From Rhodopseudomonas sp. P2A-2r (GTDB lineage: Bacteria; Pseudomonadota; Alphaproteobacteria; Rhizobiales; Xanthobacteraceae), in contig NZ_CP110389.1 of the NCBI RefSeq assembly GCF_026015985.1, forward strand, positions 5,922,001 through 5,986,000: DNA of 64,000 nucleotides, read 5' to 3'. The position numbers and the translations under genes were made by a program. Position 1 is the stretch's first letter. Each line of letters opens with the position of its first letter. The notes beneath the pieces were generated by a model, which saw only the letters and a program-made list of their open reading frames with translations, ran no database searches and was not told the origin of the DNA. Positions 56,039 to 64,000 of the stretch are shown in pieces.

Positions 56039-57322
56039 TCACAACCGCAACAGCACCTCGATGGTATACAGCGCGAGCCCGGCGAGCCCGCCGATTAGCG
56101 AGCCGTTGAAACGAATGTATTGCAGGTCGCGGCCGATGTTGACTTCGATCACCCCGATCAGCTGCCCCATGTCCCAGGCCTTGACCTGGTCGGCAATAAA
56201 GGTGGAGACGCCGCTCTTCTGGTCGGCGATGAAACTGCGCAGCACCACCACGACGCCCTGGTTGATCTCGCCGCGCATCTCGGAATCCGCGGCCAGCGTC
56301 GCGCCGGCGGCGACGAACATGTTGGCGAGATGATGTTGCAGCACCGTGCTCTCGCCCGAGGCGCTGCGTGCGATCAAGGACCTGGCGTTGCTCCACAGGT
56401 TGCCCGCGAGTTCGGCCAGCTCCGGCCGCGCCAGCAGGTCGCGCTTGAGGCCGTCGATGCGGCCGGTGAAGCCGGGCTCGTTCTCGAGCTTGTCGACGAA
56501 CGACAGCAGCATGCGGTCGAACTCGCCGCGGAACGGATGCGCCGGATCGTTGCGCACCTCCTCGAAGAACGCGGTGGCCGACGCCACGATGCGCTTCACC
56601 AGAAACGTGTCGGTGCGGTACAGCTTCAGCAGCGTCGGCAGTTCGTTGCGGATCTTCTCCTTGATGACAGCCAGCGTCTGCGGCTCGGTCAGTGCGCCGT
56701 GCAGCGCGCGCAGGAGATCGTCGAGCAATCCCTGATGGCGGCCGTCGCGGATGAAACCGCGGGCGGTGCCGGCGATCAGCGGCGCCAGATCGATCGACTG
56801 CAGTTGGGTCATCACGCGGCGGCTGATGAAGCCGGTGAGGCCCGAGGTCTCGGTGGCCGACATCGCTTCCGGCAGCAGCCGCAGCACGAAGCGCGCGAGA
56901 TCGGCGCTGCGCTTGCGGTCGCCGAGCCAGTCCGCGACGAAGGACGCGAAATCCACCTCGCGCAGCTTGGCCTCGACCGGCCCCGCCTCGAGAAAATGCA
57001 CCTCGATGAATTCGCCGAGCTTGTCGGCGATGCGATTCTGGTTGCCCTGGATGATCGCCGTATGCGGGATCGGCAGCCCTAGCGGCCGGCGGAACAGCGC
57101 GACCACGGCATACCAGTCGGCCAGCCCGCCGATGGTGGCGGCCTCGGCGAAGGCCGCCACAAAGCCGAAGGCGGAATGCATGGGCAGCAGCAGCCTGGCG
57201 ACGATGAACACCGCGAAACAGCCGGCCAGCACCAGGGTGGCCAGCGCCTTCACCCGGCGCAGTTCCGTCGCGCGCGCGGCGTCGCCGGGGCTGGCGAAGG
57301 AGGTCGTATTGATCGTCTTCAT
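56039..57322 (-). CDS. DUF445 domain membrane protein
   Basis: A 427-residue protein of the DUF445 (YjiN-like) family. It has an N-terminal membrane segment (ALATLVLAGCFAVFIVARLL), the signature AATIGGLADWYAVVALFRRP, and a C-terminal hydrophobic end (NGSLIGGLAGLALYTIEVLL). The middle is helical and soluble. The family has no established function. It starts ATG with AATTGCAATG context and no strong ribosome site. Confidence 0.88.
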   Translation of the reverse strand: MKTINTTSFASPGDAARATELRRVKALATLVLAGCFAVFIVARLLLPMHSAFGFVAAFAEAATIGGLADWYAVVALFRRPLGLPIPHTAIIQGNQNRIADKLGEFIEVHFLEAGPVEAKLREVDFASFVADWLGDRKRSADLARFVLRLLPEAMSATETSGLTGFISRRVMTQLQSIDLAPLIAGTARGFIRDGRHQGLLDDLLRALHGALTEPQTLAVIKEKIRNELPTLLKLYRTDTFLVKRIVASATAFFEEVRNDPAHPFRGEFDRMLLSFVDKLENEPGFTGRIDGLKRDLLARPELAELAGNLWSNARSLIARSASGESTVLQHHLANMFVAAGATLAADSEMRGEINQGVVVVLRSFIADQKSGVSTFIADQVKAWDMGQLIGVIEVNIGRDLQYIRFNGSLIGGLAGLALYTIEVLLRL

Positions 57323-57516
57323 TGCAATTTCCAGTCGACAGGCAGAGCTGTTACGCCATGCATTCTAGGGCTTTTTCCACATTCCCGGAGATGTGATTCG
57401 CCGCCGTTAACCCTTCTTAAAGATGTGGTCTGGCGCCCCGCGTTGCGCATGTTAACTCTGGCTTATTGAGGAACCCGCCCTGATTCGGGCGACAGCAGAA
57501 GTTGTTTGGGAATTTC

Positions 57517-57783
57517 ATGAGCCAGTCAGTGTCCTACAGCCCCGCCCGCGAGCAGTTGCCCGATCAGGACCAGAAACAGGCGGCGCTGTCCTACCTCAAC
57601 GAGGCCTGGGCCGAGGCACTGCACGACGGCATCGACGGCGACTGCTTGGCGCAGGCCAGCCTGTTCACCGCCTTTGCCGAACTGGTCGGCACCTATGGCG
57701 AGGACGCGGTTGCGAAGTTCGTCGAGGGCCTGCCGACCCGCGTCCGCAACGGCGAATTCTCTCTGTCGCTGGCGAAGCAGTAA
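57517..57783 (+). CDS. Small hypothetical protein, 88 residues
   Basis: A soluble 88-residue protein, start at MSQSVSYSPAREQL with GGGA five bases before the ATG. The central part ALSYLNEAWAEALHDGIDGD followed by LFTAFAELVGTYGEDAVAKF is helical and slightly acidic. I do not recognise the family. Codon use looks like that of the neighbours and it stands alone between a divergent and a convergent gene. Confidence 0.72.
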   Translation: MSQSVSYSPAREQLPDQDQKQAALSYLNEAWAEALHDGIDGDCLAQASLFTAFAELVGTYGEDAVAKFVEGLPTRVRNGEFSLSLAKQ

Positions 57784-57801
57784 GTCACTCCATACTCTGT
57801 C

Positions 57802-57921
57802 TGTCGTCGGCCGGCCGCGCGCAATTGCGCGCCAGGACCGGGCGACCCAGTAAACGCTGCGGCTGGTGATCAGCACTATCGACAACGATGACTGGATCAC
57901 CCGCTTTCGCGGGTGATGACA
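57802..57921. repeat. Intergenic repeat, family B copy 2
   Basis: Shares GCGCGCCAGGACCGGGCGACC and CCAGTAA with copy 1 at 47067 and ends in the hairpin ATCACCCGC TTTC GCGGGTGAT. It lies between convergent genes. Confidence 0.8.
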
Positions 57922-57965
57922 GCAAGCGTGTCGAGGCGACGCTACGGCCCGCAGCGCCATCGCAC

Positions 57966-59300
57966 CTACCCCCTCAGCGTCTCCAGAAACCGCACGGTCT
58001 CGCCCTGCGCCGGCGTCACCAGCTCGCCCTGCCACATCACACGGTTGCCGCGCACGAAGGTGCCGACCGGCCAGCCGGTGACCTTGACGCCGTCATAGGG
58101 CGTCCAGCCTGCTTTGGAAGCCACCCAGTCGTTGGTGATGGTCTCGGAGCGTTTCATGTCGACCACCGTGAAGTCGGCGTCATAGCCTGCGGCAATGCGG
58201 CCCTTGGTGGCGATGTTGTAGATCCGCGCCGGGCCGGCGCTGGACAGATCGACGAAGCGCGCCAGTGACAGCCGCCCGGCATTGACGTGGTCGAGCATGA
58301 TCGGCACCAGCGTCTGCACCCCCGTCATGCCCGAGGGCGAGGCCGGATAGGTCTTGTTCTTTTCTTCAAGCGTATGCGGCGCATGGTCGGAGCCCAGCAC
58401 GTCGACGATGCCCTGCTCGATGCCGTGCCAGATGCGGTCGCGATGGCTGGCGTCGCGCACCGGCGGATTCATCTGGGCCAGCGTACCGAGCCGCTCGTAG
58501 CATTCCGGCGCGGTCAGCGTCAGGTGATGCGGCGTCGCCTCGCAGGTCGCGACGTCCTTGTGGTCGCGCAGGAAATCGATCTCTTCTTTCGTGGAGATAT
58601 GCAGCACATGGATCCGCTTGCCGGTCTCGTGCGCGATCTTCACCAGCCGCTGCGTCGCCATCAGCGCCGCGGTCTCGTCGCGCCACACCGGATGCGATCG
58701 CGGGTCGCCCTCGATGCGCAGGTTCTTGCGATCGTTGAGGCGGTACTCGTCCTCGGCGTGGAACGCGGCGCGGCGATTGATGACCTTGAAGATGCGGCGC
58801 AGGCTGTCGTCGTCCTCGACCAGCAGCGCGCCGGTGCTGGATCCGATGAACACCTTCACGCCGGCACAGCCCGGCGCGCGTTCCAGCTCAGGCAGGTCCT
58901 GCACGTTCTCGCGGGTGCCGCCGATGAAGAACGCAAAATCGCAATGCATGCGGTGATGGCCGAGCTTCACCTTGGCGGTGAAGGCGGCCTCGTCGACGGT
59001 CAGCGGGTTGGTGTTCGGCATTTCGAACACCGCGGTGACGCCGCCCATCACGGCGCTGCGCGAGCCGGTCTCCAGATCCTCCTTCTGCGTCAGGCCGGGC
59101 TCGCGAAAATGCACCTGAGTGTCGATCACCCCCGGCAGGATATGCAGCCCCTTGCAGTCGATCACCTCGGCGGCGGAGCCGGCATCCAGCGTGCCGATGG
59201 CGGCGATCCGGCCATTCGCGATGCCGATATCGCGCACGCCCTCGCCGTCCTGATTGACGACGGTGCCGTTCTTTAGAATAGATTGAAATGTCTGGGTCAT
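57966..59300 (-). CDS. pyrC: Dihydroorotase
   Basis: A 444-residue amidohydrolase that closes carbamoyl-aspartate to dihydroorotate in pyrimidine synthesis. Metal ligands His64-x-Arg66 lie in VHFREPG; the Lys in GVKVFIGSSTG and the SDHAPHTLEEK loop are present, and MNPPVRD marks the substrate loop. The length and LPGVIDTQVHF start fit the long class I dihydroorotases. No pyrB lies beside it; ygfZ is divergent. An allantoinase or hydantoinase is the main alternative but the RDASHRDRIW block favours dihydroorotase. Confidence 0.85.
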   Translation of the reverse strand: MTQTFQSILKNGTVVNQDGEGVRDIGIANGRIAAIGTLDAGSAAEVIDCKGLHILPGVIDTQVHFREPGLTQKEDLETGSRSAVMGGVTAVFEMPNTNPLTVDEAAFTAKVKLGHHRMHCDFAFFIGGTRENVQDLPELERAPGCAGVKVFIGSSTGALLVEDDDSLRRIFKVINRRAAFHAEDEYRLNDRKNLRIEGDPRSHPVWRDETAALMATQRLVKIAHETGKRIHVLHISTKEEIDFLRDHKDVATCEATPHHLTLTAPECYERLGTLAQMNPPVRDASHRDRIWHGIEQGIVDVLGSDHAPHTLEEKNKTYPASPSGMTGVQTLVPIMLDHVNAGRLSLARFVDLSSAGPARIYNIATKGRIAAGYDADFTVVDMKRSETITNDWVASKAGWTPYDGVKVTGWPVGTFVRGNRVMWQGELVTPAQGETVRFLETLRG

Positions 59301-59429
59301 TCGTCCTCAAGGGCCTGCATTTGCTGCAGGAAATGGGCGGCGTGGGCCTTGTTGCCGGCATACTAGCGGCTTAGTTTCGTATGTAATATCCGGCGCAGGC
59401 ATTTCCCCCAACGAAGTTCGAGAAATCCC

Positions 59430-60311
59430 ATGAAGGCAGCGTTTCTTTCCGACCGGGGCGTGATCAAGCTCAGCGGTGACGACGCCCGCGGATTTCTCAA
59501 CAATCTGATCACCTCGGAGCTCGGAACGCTGCAGCCCGGTTCCGCCCGGTTCGGGGCGCTGCTAACGCCGCAGGGCAAGATCATCGTCGACTTCCTGGTC
59601 ACCGAGGCCCCGGCCGGACACGGCGGCGGGCTGCTGATCGATTGCCCGCGCGCACTCGCGCAGGGCCTCGCGACAAAACTCGGCTTCTACAAATTGCGCG
59701 CCAAGGTCGTGGTGGAAAACCTCTCCGACAGTCTGGGGGGTCTGGCTGTGTGGGATGGCGACACCACGCTGAAGCCGGACCTCAGTTTCGCAGATCCGCG
59801 CAACGCCGCGCTCGGCTGGCGCGTCCTCGTGCCCGCGGATCTGGCGCAAAAGACCGCCGACCTGGTCGGCGCCGAATTCGTCGACGAAGCGGCCTATGAG
59901 GCGCATCGCATCGCGCTCGGCGTGCCGCGCGGCGGCCTCGATTTCAGCTATGGCGACGCTTTCCCCCATGAGGCCAACATGGACCGCATGGCCGGCGTCG
60001 ATTTCGACAAGGGCTGCTATGTCGGCCAGGAAGTGGTGTCGCGCATGCAGCACCGCACCGTGGTGCGGACACGGGTGACCCGCGTCGAGCTCGATGGACC
60101 GGTGCCGGAGCCGGGCATTGAAATCCGCGCCGGCGACAAGGCGGTCGGCACCATGGGCTCGTCCGCCAATGGCCACGGCCTGGCGCTGCTGCGGCTCGAT
60201 CGCACCGCCGACGCCATCGATGCCTCGCTGCCACTGCTGGCCGGCGGCATTCCGCTGCACCTCACCGCGGCCGAGGATGTGCGCATCGCGCCGAAGAAGC
60301 TGCTGGCATGA
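59430..60311 (+). CDS. ygfZ: Folate-binding protein YgfZ
   Basis: A 293-residue folate-dependent protein that supports iron-sulfur cluster assembly or repair. The family signature K-G-C-x-x-GQE appears as DKGCYVGQEVVSRMQHR. The N-terminus ALLTPQGKIIVDFLV is also typical. The stop overlaps the next start by four bases (ATGA), so it is coupled to the DNA glycosylase gene. Confidence 0.93.
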   Translation: MKAAFLSDRGVIKLSGDDARGFLNNLITSELGTLQPGSARFGALLTPQGKIIVDFLVTEAPAGHGGGLLIDCPRALAQGLATKLGFYKLRAKVVVENLSDSLGGLAVWDGDTTLKPDLSFADPRNAALGWRVLVPADLAQKTADLVGAEFVDEAAYEAHRIALGVPRGGLDFSYGDAFPHEANMDRMAGVDFDKGCYVGQEVVSRMQHRTVVRTRVTRVELDGPVPEPGIEIRAGDKAVGTMGSSANGHGLALLRLDRTADAIDASLPLLAGGIPLHLTAAEDVRIAPKKLLA

Positions 60312-60955
60312 GCAAGCCCGCGCTGCTGCATGCCGATGGCCTGAAACGCTGCCCGTGGCCCGGCGAAGATCCGTTCTACGTGGCCTATCACGACACCGAA
60401 TGGGGCGTGCCGGAATATGACGACCGCGCGCTGTACGAGAAGCTGATCCTCGACGGTTTCCAGGCCGGGCTGTCGTGGATCACCATTCTGCGCAAGCGCG
60501 ACAATCTTCGCGCCGCGTTCGACGACTTCAAGCCCGAGAAGATCGCGCGCTACAGCGAGAAGAAGGTGCACGCGCTGATGCAGGACGCCGGCATCGTGCG
60601 CAACCGCGCCAAGATCGAGGGCGCCATCGGCAGCGCCAAGGGCTATCTGAAGATCATGGAGGACGGCCCCGGCTTCTCGAAATTCCTGTGGGATTTTGTC
60701 GACGGCAAGCCGATCGTCAACAATTTCAAGACCCATGGCAGCGTGCCGGCGTCCACGCCGCTGTCGGCGAAGATCTCCAAGGAACTGGCGTCGCGCGGTT
60801 TCAAATTCATCGGCCCTACCATCATCTACGCCTTCATGCAGGCCACCGGCATGGTCAACGACCATCTGGTGAGTTGCTTCTGCCACGAAGCCTGCAGGAG
60901 CAAACTGCGCGCGCCGCGCCTCAAGCCCAAGCCCTCCAAACCAGATCGCGCCTGA
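60308..60955 (+). CDS. tag: DNA-3-methyladenine glycosylase I
   Basis: A 215-residue base-excision enzyme that removes 3-methyladenine. The zinc-binding and active-site pattern is visible: Cys15 in KRCPWPGEDP, His28 in YHDTEWGVP, ILDGFQAGLSW, and HLVSCFCHEAC near the end. The C-terminal tail is basic (KPKPSKPDRA). It overlaps ygfZ by four bases and the HD hydrolase gene follows after three bases. Confidence 0.94.
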   Translation: MSKPALLHADGLKRCPWPGEDPFYVAYHDTEWGVPEYDDRALYEKLILDGFQAGLSWITILRKRDNLRAAFDDFKPEKIARYSEKKVHALMQDAGIVRNRAKIEGAIGSAKGYLKIMEDGPGFSKFLWDFVDGKPIVNNFKTHGSVPASTPLSAKISKELASRGFKFIGPTIIYAFMQATGMVNDHLVSCFCHEACRSKLRAPRLKPKPSKPDRA

Positions 60956-60958
60956 TCG

Positions 60959-61576
60959 ATGGCCAAATCCAAATTCTCCACCGACGTGGCCACCCGCGCC
61001 TGGCAGCGCATGCTGTCGGGGCGCCGGCTCGATCTGCTCGACCCTTCACCGCTGGACATCGAGATCGCCGATATCGCCCATGGCCTTGCGCGCGTCGCGC
61101 GCTGGAACGGGCAGACCCACGGTCCCAACATCTTCTCGGTGGCACAGCACACGCTGCTGGTGGAAGCCGTGCTGCGCCAGCAGGCGCCGCGCGTCGACGA
61201 CCGCGTCCGATTGGCCGCCCTGCTGCACGACGCGCCGGAATATGTCATCGGCGACATGATCTCACCGTTCAAGGCGGTGATCGGCGGCGCCTACAAGGTG
61301 GTGGAGCATCGCCTGCTCGCGGCGATCCATATCCGCTTCGGCCTGCCGCCGGTGCTGGCGCCGGAGATCACCAAACAGATCAAGAATGCCGACATGGGCG
61401 CCGCCTATCTCGAGGCAACGCATCTGGCTGGCTTCTCGCAGGCCGAGGCCAAGCGGCTGTTCGGCAAGGACCCCGGCCTGTCCGAAGCGGCCATGGAGGA
61501 TTTCCTGACGCCGTGGTCGGCAGGGAAAGCGGAGAAGCGTTTGCTGGCGCGCTTCGAGGCGGTGGCCATTTCGTAG
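60959..61576 (+). CDS. HD-domain hydrolase (YfbR-like)
   Basis: A 205-residue HD-domain phosphohydrolase. The metal-binding His and His-Asp are in FSVAQHTLLVEAV and LAALLHDAPEYVIGDM. A second Asp lies in IKNADMGAAYLEA. This is the pattern of 5'-nucleotidases such as YfbR that act on deoxynucleotides. It is third in a ygfZ-tag-HD gene group, each gene touching the next, suggesting a small operon with DNA- or nucleotide-quality roles. Confidence 0.88.
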   Translation: MAKSKFSTDVATRAWQRMLSGRRLDLLDPSPLDIEIADIAHGLARVARWNGQTHGPNIFSVAQHTLLVEAVLRQQAPRVDDRVRLAALLHDAPEYVIGDMISPFKAVIGGAYKVVEHRLLAAIHIRFGLPPVLAPEITKQIKNADMGAAYLEATHLAGFSQAEAKRLFGKDPGLSEAAMEDFLTPWSAGKAEKRLLARFEAVAIS

Positions 61577-61685
61577 CTTTCTTTGCAACGGCGCGCCTTC
61601 TTTTCCTCCCCTTGCGGGGGTATGCCACCACCGCCTTTGCCCACCCTGACCCTCGGCCTATAATCCCCGCAACCAGAGGACCGCC

Positions 61686-62192
61686 ATGATTCACGTCTGT
61701 TCGCTCGCCTATCTGCATCCCACCGTGAAGGCTACCGGCGCCAGCCATGTGCTGACCGTGATGGCCAATGTGGCGCAGGTGGTGCGGCCGGAAACGGTGC
61801 TCGATGCCAACCATCTGCGGGTCCAGATGGACGACATCACCGCACATACCGACGGCTTCGTCGCGCCCAACGATGCGCATATCGTGCAGGTGCTGGACTT
61901 CGTGCGCGGCTGGGACCGCAGCGCGCCGCTGGTGGTGCATTGCTATGCCGGCATCAGCCGCTCCACCGCCAGCGCCTTTGCCGCGGCCTGCATGCTTAAC
62001 CCGGACCGCGACGAGCGCGACATCGCGCAAAAGATCCGCGCGGCCTCGCCGATCGCCGCGCCCAACCGGCTGATCGTCACCCTGGCCGACAAGGCACTCG
62101 GCCGCGACGGCCGCATGGTGCGGGCGCTCGACGAGATGGGCCCCGGCAGCATGACCGTGGTGGGCCGTCCGTTCCGCATCGATCTCGCCTGA
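61686..62192 (+). CDS. Tyrosine-phosphatase family protein
   Basis: A 168-residue protein with a protein tyrosine phosphatase active-site loop, C(X)5R, at Cys86-Arg92 in VHCYAGISRSTA. The general-acid region may be DITAHTDGF. It starts with ATG 109 bases after the HD gene; an AGAGGA ribosome site lies about seven bases before. Substrate unknown. Similar proteins in rhizobia are annotated as tyrosine phosphatases. Confidence 0.85.
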   Translation: MIHVCSLAYLHPTVKATGASHVLTVMANVAQVVRPETVLDANHLRVQMDDITAHTDGFVAPNDAHIVQVLDFVRGWDRSAPLVVHCYAGISRSTASAFAAACMLNPDRDERDIAQKIRAASPIAAPNRLIVTLADKALGRDGRMVRALDEMGPGSMTVVGRPFRIDLA

Positions 62193-62332
62193 CACTGCGC
62201 AAACTTGCCAATGCCTGTGAACTTATGGTTCCCGGGTCGACACATATCGGTGCCAGCGCCGCGGGAGCGATCCCGCGGTCTTGCGCGCGCGCGACGGCTG
62301 GCCGCCCCACGTCTCCATAGGATCTGAACGCG

Positions 62333-64000
62333 ATGTTCGACGACTACAGCTTTCTCGCCCTGGCAATCGCCATCGCCGCGTTCATCTTCGCGCGCAGGGC
62401 GCGCAACGAGGTCAAGGTGCTGCAGGCCCGGCTCGATGTCTATGAGACAGCGGCGCCCGTCGCAGCGCCGGCAAGCATGCCTTCCGGACAAGCAACGTCG
62501 TCTCGGGTCGACGCCGACGACAAAGCGCCCATGGCGCAACCTGTCGTCGCCGAGGCCGAACTGGCCCGCGAACCTTCGCCCTCGCTCCAGCCGGAGACCT
62601 GGCAGACAGCGGTCGACACGCACGTTGCGCCGTTAGCCGCGCCACCGGCCGGTCCCGGCTTCGAGGAACGCATCGGTACCCGTTGGGTGGTGTGGGTCGG
62701 CGGCCTGACGCTGGCACTCGGCGGCTTCTTCATGGTGCGTTACTCCATCGAGGCCGGCCTGCTCGGGCCGGGCGTGCGCGTGCTGCTCGGCGGCGCCTTC
62801 GCGCTGGCGCTGCTGCTGGCCGGCGAGTGGTCGCGGCGCAAGGAAAGCCTCTCGGCGATCGCGCCGCTGCCGATCGCCAACATCCCGGCGATCCTCACCG
62901 CCGCCGGCACGGCGGTCGCTTTCGCCACCGTCTACGCCGCCTACGCACTGTACGACTTCCTGGTGCCGGCCACCGCCTTCATCCTGCTCGGCCTCGTCGC
63001 TCTCGGCACCATGGCCGCGGCGTTGCTGCACGGGCCGGCGCTGGCAGGTCTCGGCGTCGTCGCCGCCTTCGCCACGCCGGTGCTCGTGTCGTCGAACAGG
63101 CCGGATTACTGGGCGCTGTATCTCTATCTCGCTGTGGTCAGCGCAGCGGCGTTTGGCCTGGCGCGGATCCGGCTGTGGCCGTGGCTCGCGGTCACCGCCA
63201 TCGTGCTGGCGACGCTGTGGACCCTGCCCTGCCTGGAATGCGGGCCGTCGATGATCGCGCCGCACGCCTTCCACGTCATGGTGGGCTTCATTCTCGCCGC
63301 TTTGCTGGTGGTGTGCGGCTTCATGTACGGCCCGTCCGCCGAACAGGGGCGCATCGACGCCATCTCGTCCGGCGCGCCGTCGGCCTATTTGCTTGGCGCC
63401 ACGCTGATCGTGCTCAACAGTTTTCACGCCGACACCGCCATGGTGACGTTCGGACTGCTGGTCGCCGGCACCCTGTTCGTCGCCTGGTATGCCCAAGCCG
63501 CCACCGCGGCGATTGCCGTGGCCGCCGGCTTCGTGGCGCTGGTGTTCCTGGAATGGGCGGTGCGCGGCAATCCCGACATGCTGGTGCTGCCCGGCGGTCC
63601 GCTGGCCGGTATCGGCGCCAGCCCGATCGAGGGTTCGGTGTCCACGCACATGATGACCGCCGCGATCTTCGCGCTCGGCTTCGGCCTCGGTGGCTTTCTC
63701 GCGCAGGGTCGATCGGTCAGCGCCATCGTGCCGGTGATCTGGTCGGCGGCCGGCGTCTTCGTCCCGCTGGCGCTGCTGATCGCGCTGTATGCCCGCATTG
63801 CCCATCTCGACCGCTCGATCCCGTTCGCCATCCTCGCGGTGATCCTCGCCGCCGGCTTTGCCGCGGCGACCGAACTGCTCGGCAAGCGCGAGCCGCGGCC
63901 GGGCCAGTCGATTGCCATCGCGCTGTTCGCCACCGGCACGCTCGGCGCGCTGGCGCTGGCGCTGACCTTCGCGCTGGACAAGGGCTGGCTGACCATCGCG
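62333..64000 (+). CDS. DUF2339 multi-pass membrane protein (3' end outside window)
   Basis: An open frame of 556 residues running off the right edge. Residues 7-20 form a membrane segment (FLALAIAIAAFIF); residues 40-110 are a low-complexity Ala/Pro linker; then comes the family signature ERIGTRWVVWVGGLTLALGG and a continuous series of membrane segments (for example AILTAAGTAVAFATVYAAYA). The family is large, found in many Gram-negative bacteria, and has no known function. Confidence 0.88.
   Translation, partial: MFDDYSFLALAIAIAAFIFARRARNEVKVLQARLDVYETAAPVAAPASMPSGQATSSRVDADDKAPMAQPVVAEAELAREPSPSLQPETWQTAVDTHVAPLAAPPAGPGFEERIGTRWVVWVGGLTLALGGFFMVRYSIEAGLLGPGVRVLLGGAFALALLLAGEWSRRKESLSAIAPLPIANIPAILTAAGTAVAFATVYAAYALYDFLVPATAFILLGLVALGTMAAALLHGPALAGLGVVAAFATPVLVSSNRPDYWALYLYLAVVSAAAFGLARIRLWPWLAVTAIVLATLWTLPCLECGPSMIAPHAFHVMVGFILAALLVVCGFMYGPSAEQGRIDAISSGAPSAYLLGATLIVLNSFHADTAMVTFGLLVAGTLFVAWYAQAATAAIAVAAGFVALVFLEWAVRGNPDMLVLPGGPLAGIGASPIEGSVSTHMMTAAIFALGFGLGGFLAQGRSVSAIVPVIWSAAGVFVPLALLIALYARIAHLDRSIPFAILAVILAAGFAAATELLGKREPRPGQSIAIALFATGTLGALALALTFALDKGWLTIA

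Noticed and set aside
62633..63805. A 390-codon minus-strand open frame
   Set aside because: It is a shadow of the DUF2339 gene; the product is an Arg/Gly/Asp/Gln-rich low-complexity sequence.

Overview
The window is GC-rich, densely coded chromosomal DNA of an alphaproteobacterium. The protein families, the many ABC-type uptake systems and the palindromic intergenic repeats all suggest a member of the Bradyrhizobium / Rhodopseudomonas / Afipia group; this assignment is inferred from general resemblance, not from a marker gene. I saw no rRNA, tRNA, CRISPR array, phage or insertion sequence. Both edges cut genes: an ABC ATPase at the left and a DUF2339 membrane protein at the right.

Layout. 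1-8.8 kb: a peptide-type ABC importer operon (minus strand) with an amidase and its small AtzG-like partner between the two ATPase genes. It is led by one substrate-binding protein and faced by a second, divergently transcribed one; two back-to-back sigma-54-type promoters with a palindrome between them lie in the gap. 9.3-17.5 kb: alpha-glucan/trehalose enzymes (TreS-like, alpha-glucosidase, GlgX), arginase, a small charged secreted protein and a transglutaminase-like protein. 17.7-21.1 kb: a 22-residue membrane peptide, a membrane protein and a large HPII-type catalase with a general-stress (EcfG-type) promoter. 21.2-25 kb: a three-subunit molybdenum aldehyde/xanthine oxidoreductase like PaoABC, two of whose genes carry a one-base frameshift. 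25-31 kb: a two-gene ABC exporter, a Crp/Fnr regulator, a single-domain response regulator and a chemoreceptor. 31-36.7 kb: a complete branched-chain-amino-acid-type (Liv) importer next to a DUF1445 protein, with a divergent (frameshifted) LysR regulator. 37.8-41.1 kb: a carbamoyl-amino-acid hydrolase type peptidase, a 2-hydroxyacid dehydrogenase and a tartrate/isopropylmalate-type dehydrogenase. 41.4-46.2 kb: a second Liv importer whose two ATPases are fused in one protein. 46.2-53.4 kb: a divergent SDR, an alpha/beta hydrolase (frameshifted), an amidase, a ferredoxin-P450 pair, an MHS-family transporter and a molybdopterin oxidoreductase. 53.6-64 kb: an alpha/beta hydrolase-OsmC fusion, another hydrolase, a DUF445 protein, dihydroorotase, YgfZ, 3-methyladenine glycosylase, an HD hydrolase, a tyrosine phosphatase and the DUF2339 protein.

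How the parts fit. Much of the window serves uptake and hydrolysis of small organic nitrogen or acid compounds: three importers, three amide/carbamoyl hydrolases, arginase and several dehydrogenases. The clearest system is the sigma-54-controlled importer plus amidase at the left, which looks like a nitrogen-scavenging unit for an amide substrate. The substrates of all three importers are unknown from sequence.

Caution on sequence quality: four genes between 21 and 48 kb are each broken by loss of a single base in a short homopolymer. In all four, putting the base back restores a full-length family member, so these may be assembly errors rather than true pseudogenes.
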